A stretch of DNA of 64,000 nucleotides from Powellomyces hirtus (Eukaryota; Chytridiomycota; Chytridiomycetes; Spizellomycetales; Powellomycetaceae). Made by a program: the position numbers and the translations under genes. Shown piece after piece: positions 63,633-64,000 of this stretch (the stretch's first letter is position 1; each line of letters starts with the position of its first letter). Under the pieces are notes generated by a model. That model worked only from the letters and a program-made list of their open reading frames with translations. It had not been told where the DNA came from and did not search any database. The stretch lies in the NCBI GenBank assembly GCA_025526995.1, contig JAHLKG010000016.1:667317-731316 (forward strand), given 5' to 3'.

Positions 63633-64000
63633 GGTTAGGGTTAGGGTTAGAAGGTGGACCCATGGGGTTTGCGGTTTGATGAGGGTTAGGGTTAGGGTTA
63701 GGGTTAGGGTTAGGGTTAGGGTTAGGGTTAGGGTTAGGGTTAGGGTTAGGGTTAGGGTTAGGGTTAGGGTTAGGGTTAGGGTTAGGGTTAGGGTTAGGGT
63801 TAGGGTTAGGGTTAGGGTTAGGGTTAGGGGTTAGGGTTAGGGTTAGGGTTAGGGTTAGGGTTAGGGTTAGGGTTCGGTTCGGGTTAGGGTTAGGGTTAGG
63901 GTTAGGGTTAGGGTTAGGGTTTAGGGTTAGGTTAGGGTTGGTTAGGGTTAGGGTTAGGGTTAGGGTTAGGGTTAGGGTTAGGGTTAGGGTTAGGGTTCGG
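63633..64000. repeat. telomere: TTAGGG array
   Basis: Three units at 63633-63650, a short unique spacer (about 63651-63682), then uninterrupted TTAGGG repeats from 63683 with a few variants (TTAGGGG near 63825, TTCGG near 63875, TTAGG and GGTTGG near 63925-63945) to the end. The G-rich strand runs towards the window end, as expected at a right chromosome end. Confidence 0.97.

Overview
This is the right end of a fungal chromosome. The last ~320 bases are tandem TTAGGG repeats reading outward, so the window ends at or inside a telomere. Genes are split by short GT-AG introns (about 50-330 bases). Gene content points to fungi: a soluble hybrid histidine kinase, a ferric reductase, cytosolic NAD kinase, ribosomal protein L35, CBM52-like carbohydrate-binding repeats and Kex2-like KR sites. 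Bulb-type lectin proteins, a Na/K-type P-type ATPase and a thaumatin fusion suggest an early-diverging (chytrid-like) fungus; that placement is inference.

Region 1 (1-20000) is core-like: a multi-START lipid-binding protein (cut by the left edge), NAD kinase, a Nudix NADH pyrophosphatase convergent with it, ribosomal protein L35, a two-kinase hybrid histidine kinase and an F-box-like protein.

Region 2 (20000-29220) is accessory. A 1396-residue secreted mosaic joins four cysteine-rich carbohydrate-binding repeats, a thaumatin-like domain, a hydrophobic helical region and a C-terminal HNH-like motif. It is followed on the same strand by an intracellular protein with an MLKL/HeLo-like helical bundle and a Cys/His cluster. 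Together they look like a secreted effector or killer-type protein beside a cell-death or immunity-type protein, but no function is proven.

Region 3 (29220-35800) holds a ferric reductase and a nuclear-type peroxiredoxin. Region 4 (35800-50340) holds three large secreted proteins (two with bulb-type lectin repeats, one of unknown family) and a second copy of the F-box-like family.

Region 5 (50340-58800) is decaying subtelomeric DNA: poly-T tracts, inverted repeats, a Tc1/mariner-type MITE with TA duplication, a broken M13 metallopeptidase gene and a protein-kinase relic. Region 6 holds an intact type II P-type ATPase gene, a truncated Ty1/copia RNase H remnant and the telomere. Exon joins were worked out by hand. 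For most multi-exon genes the summed coding length is a multiple of three, which supports the models.
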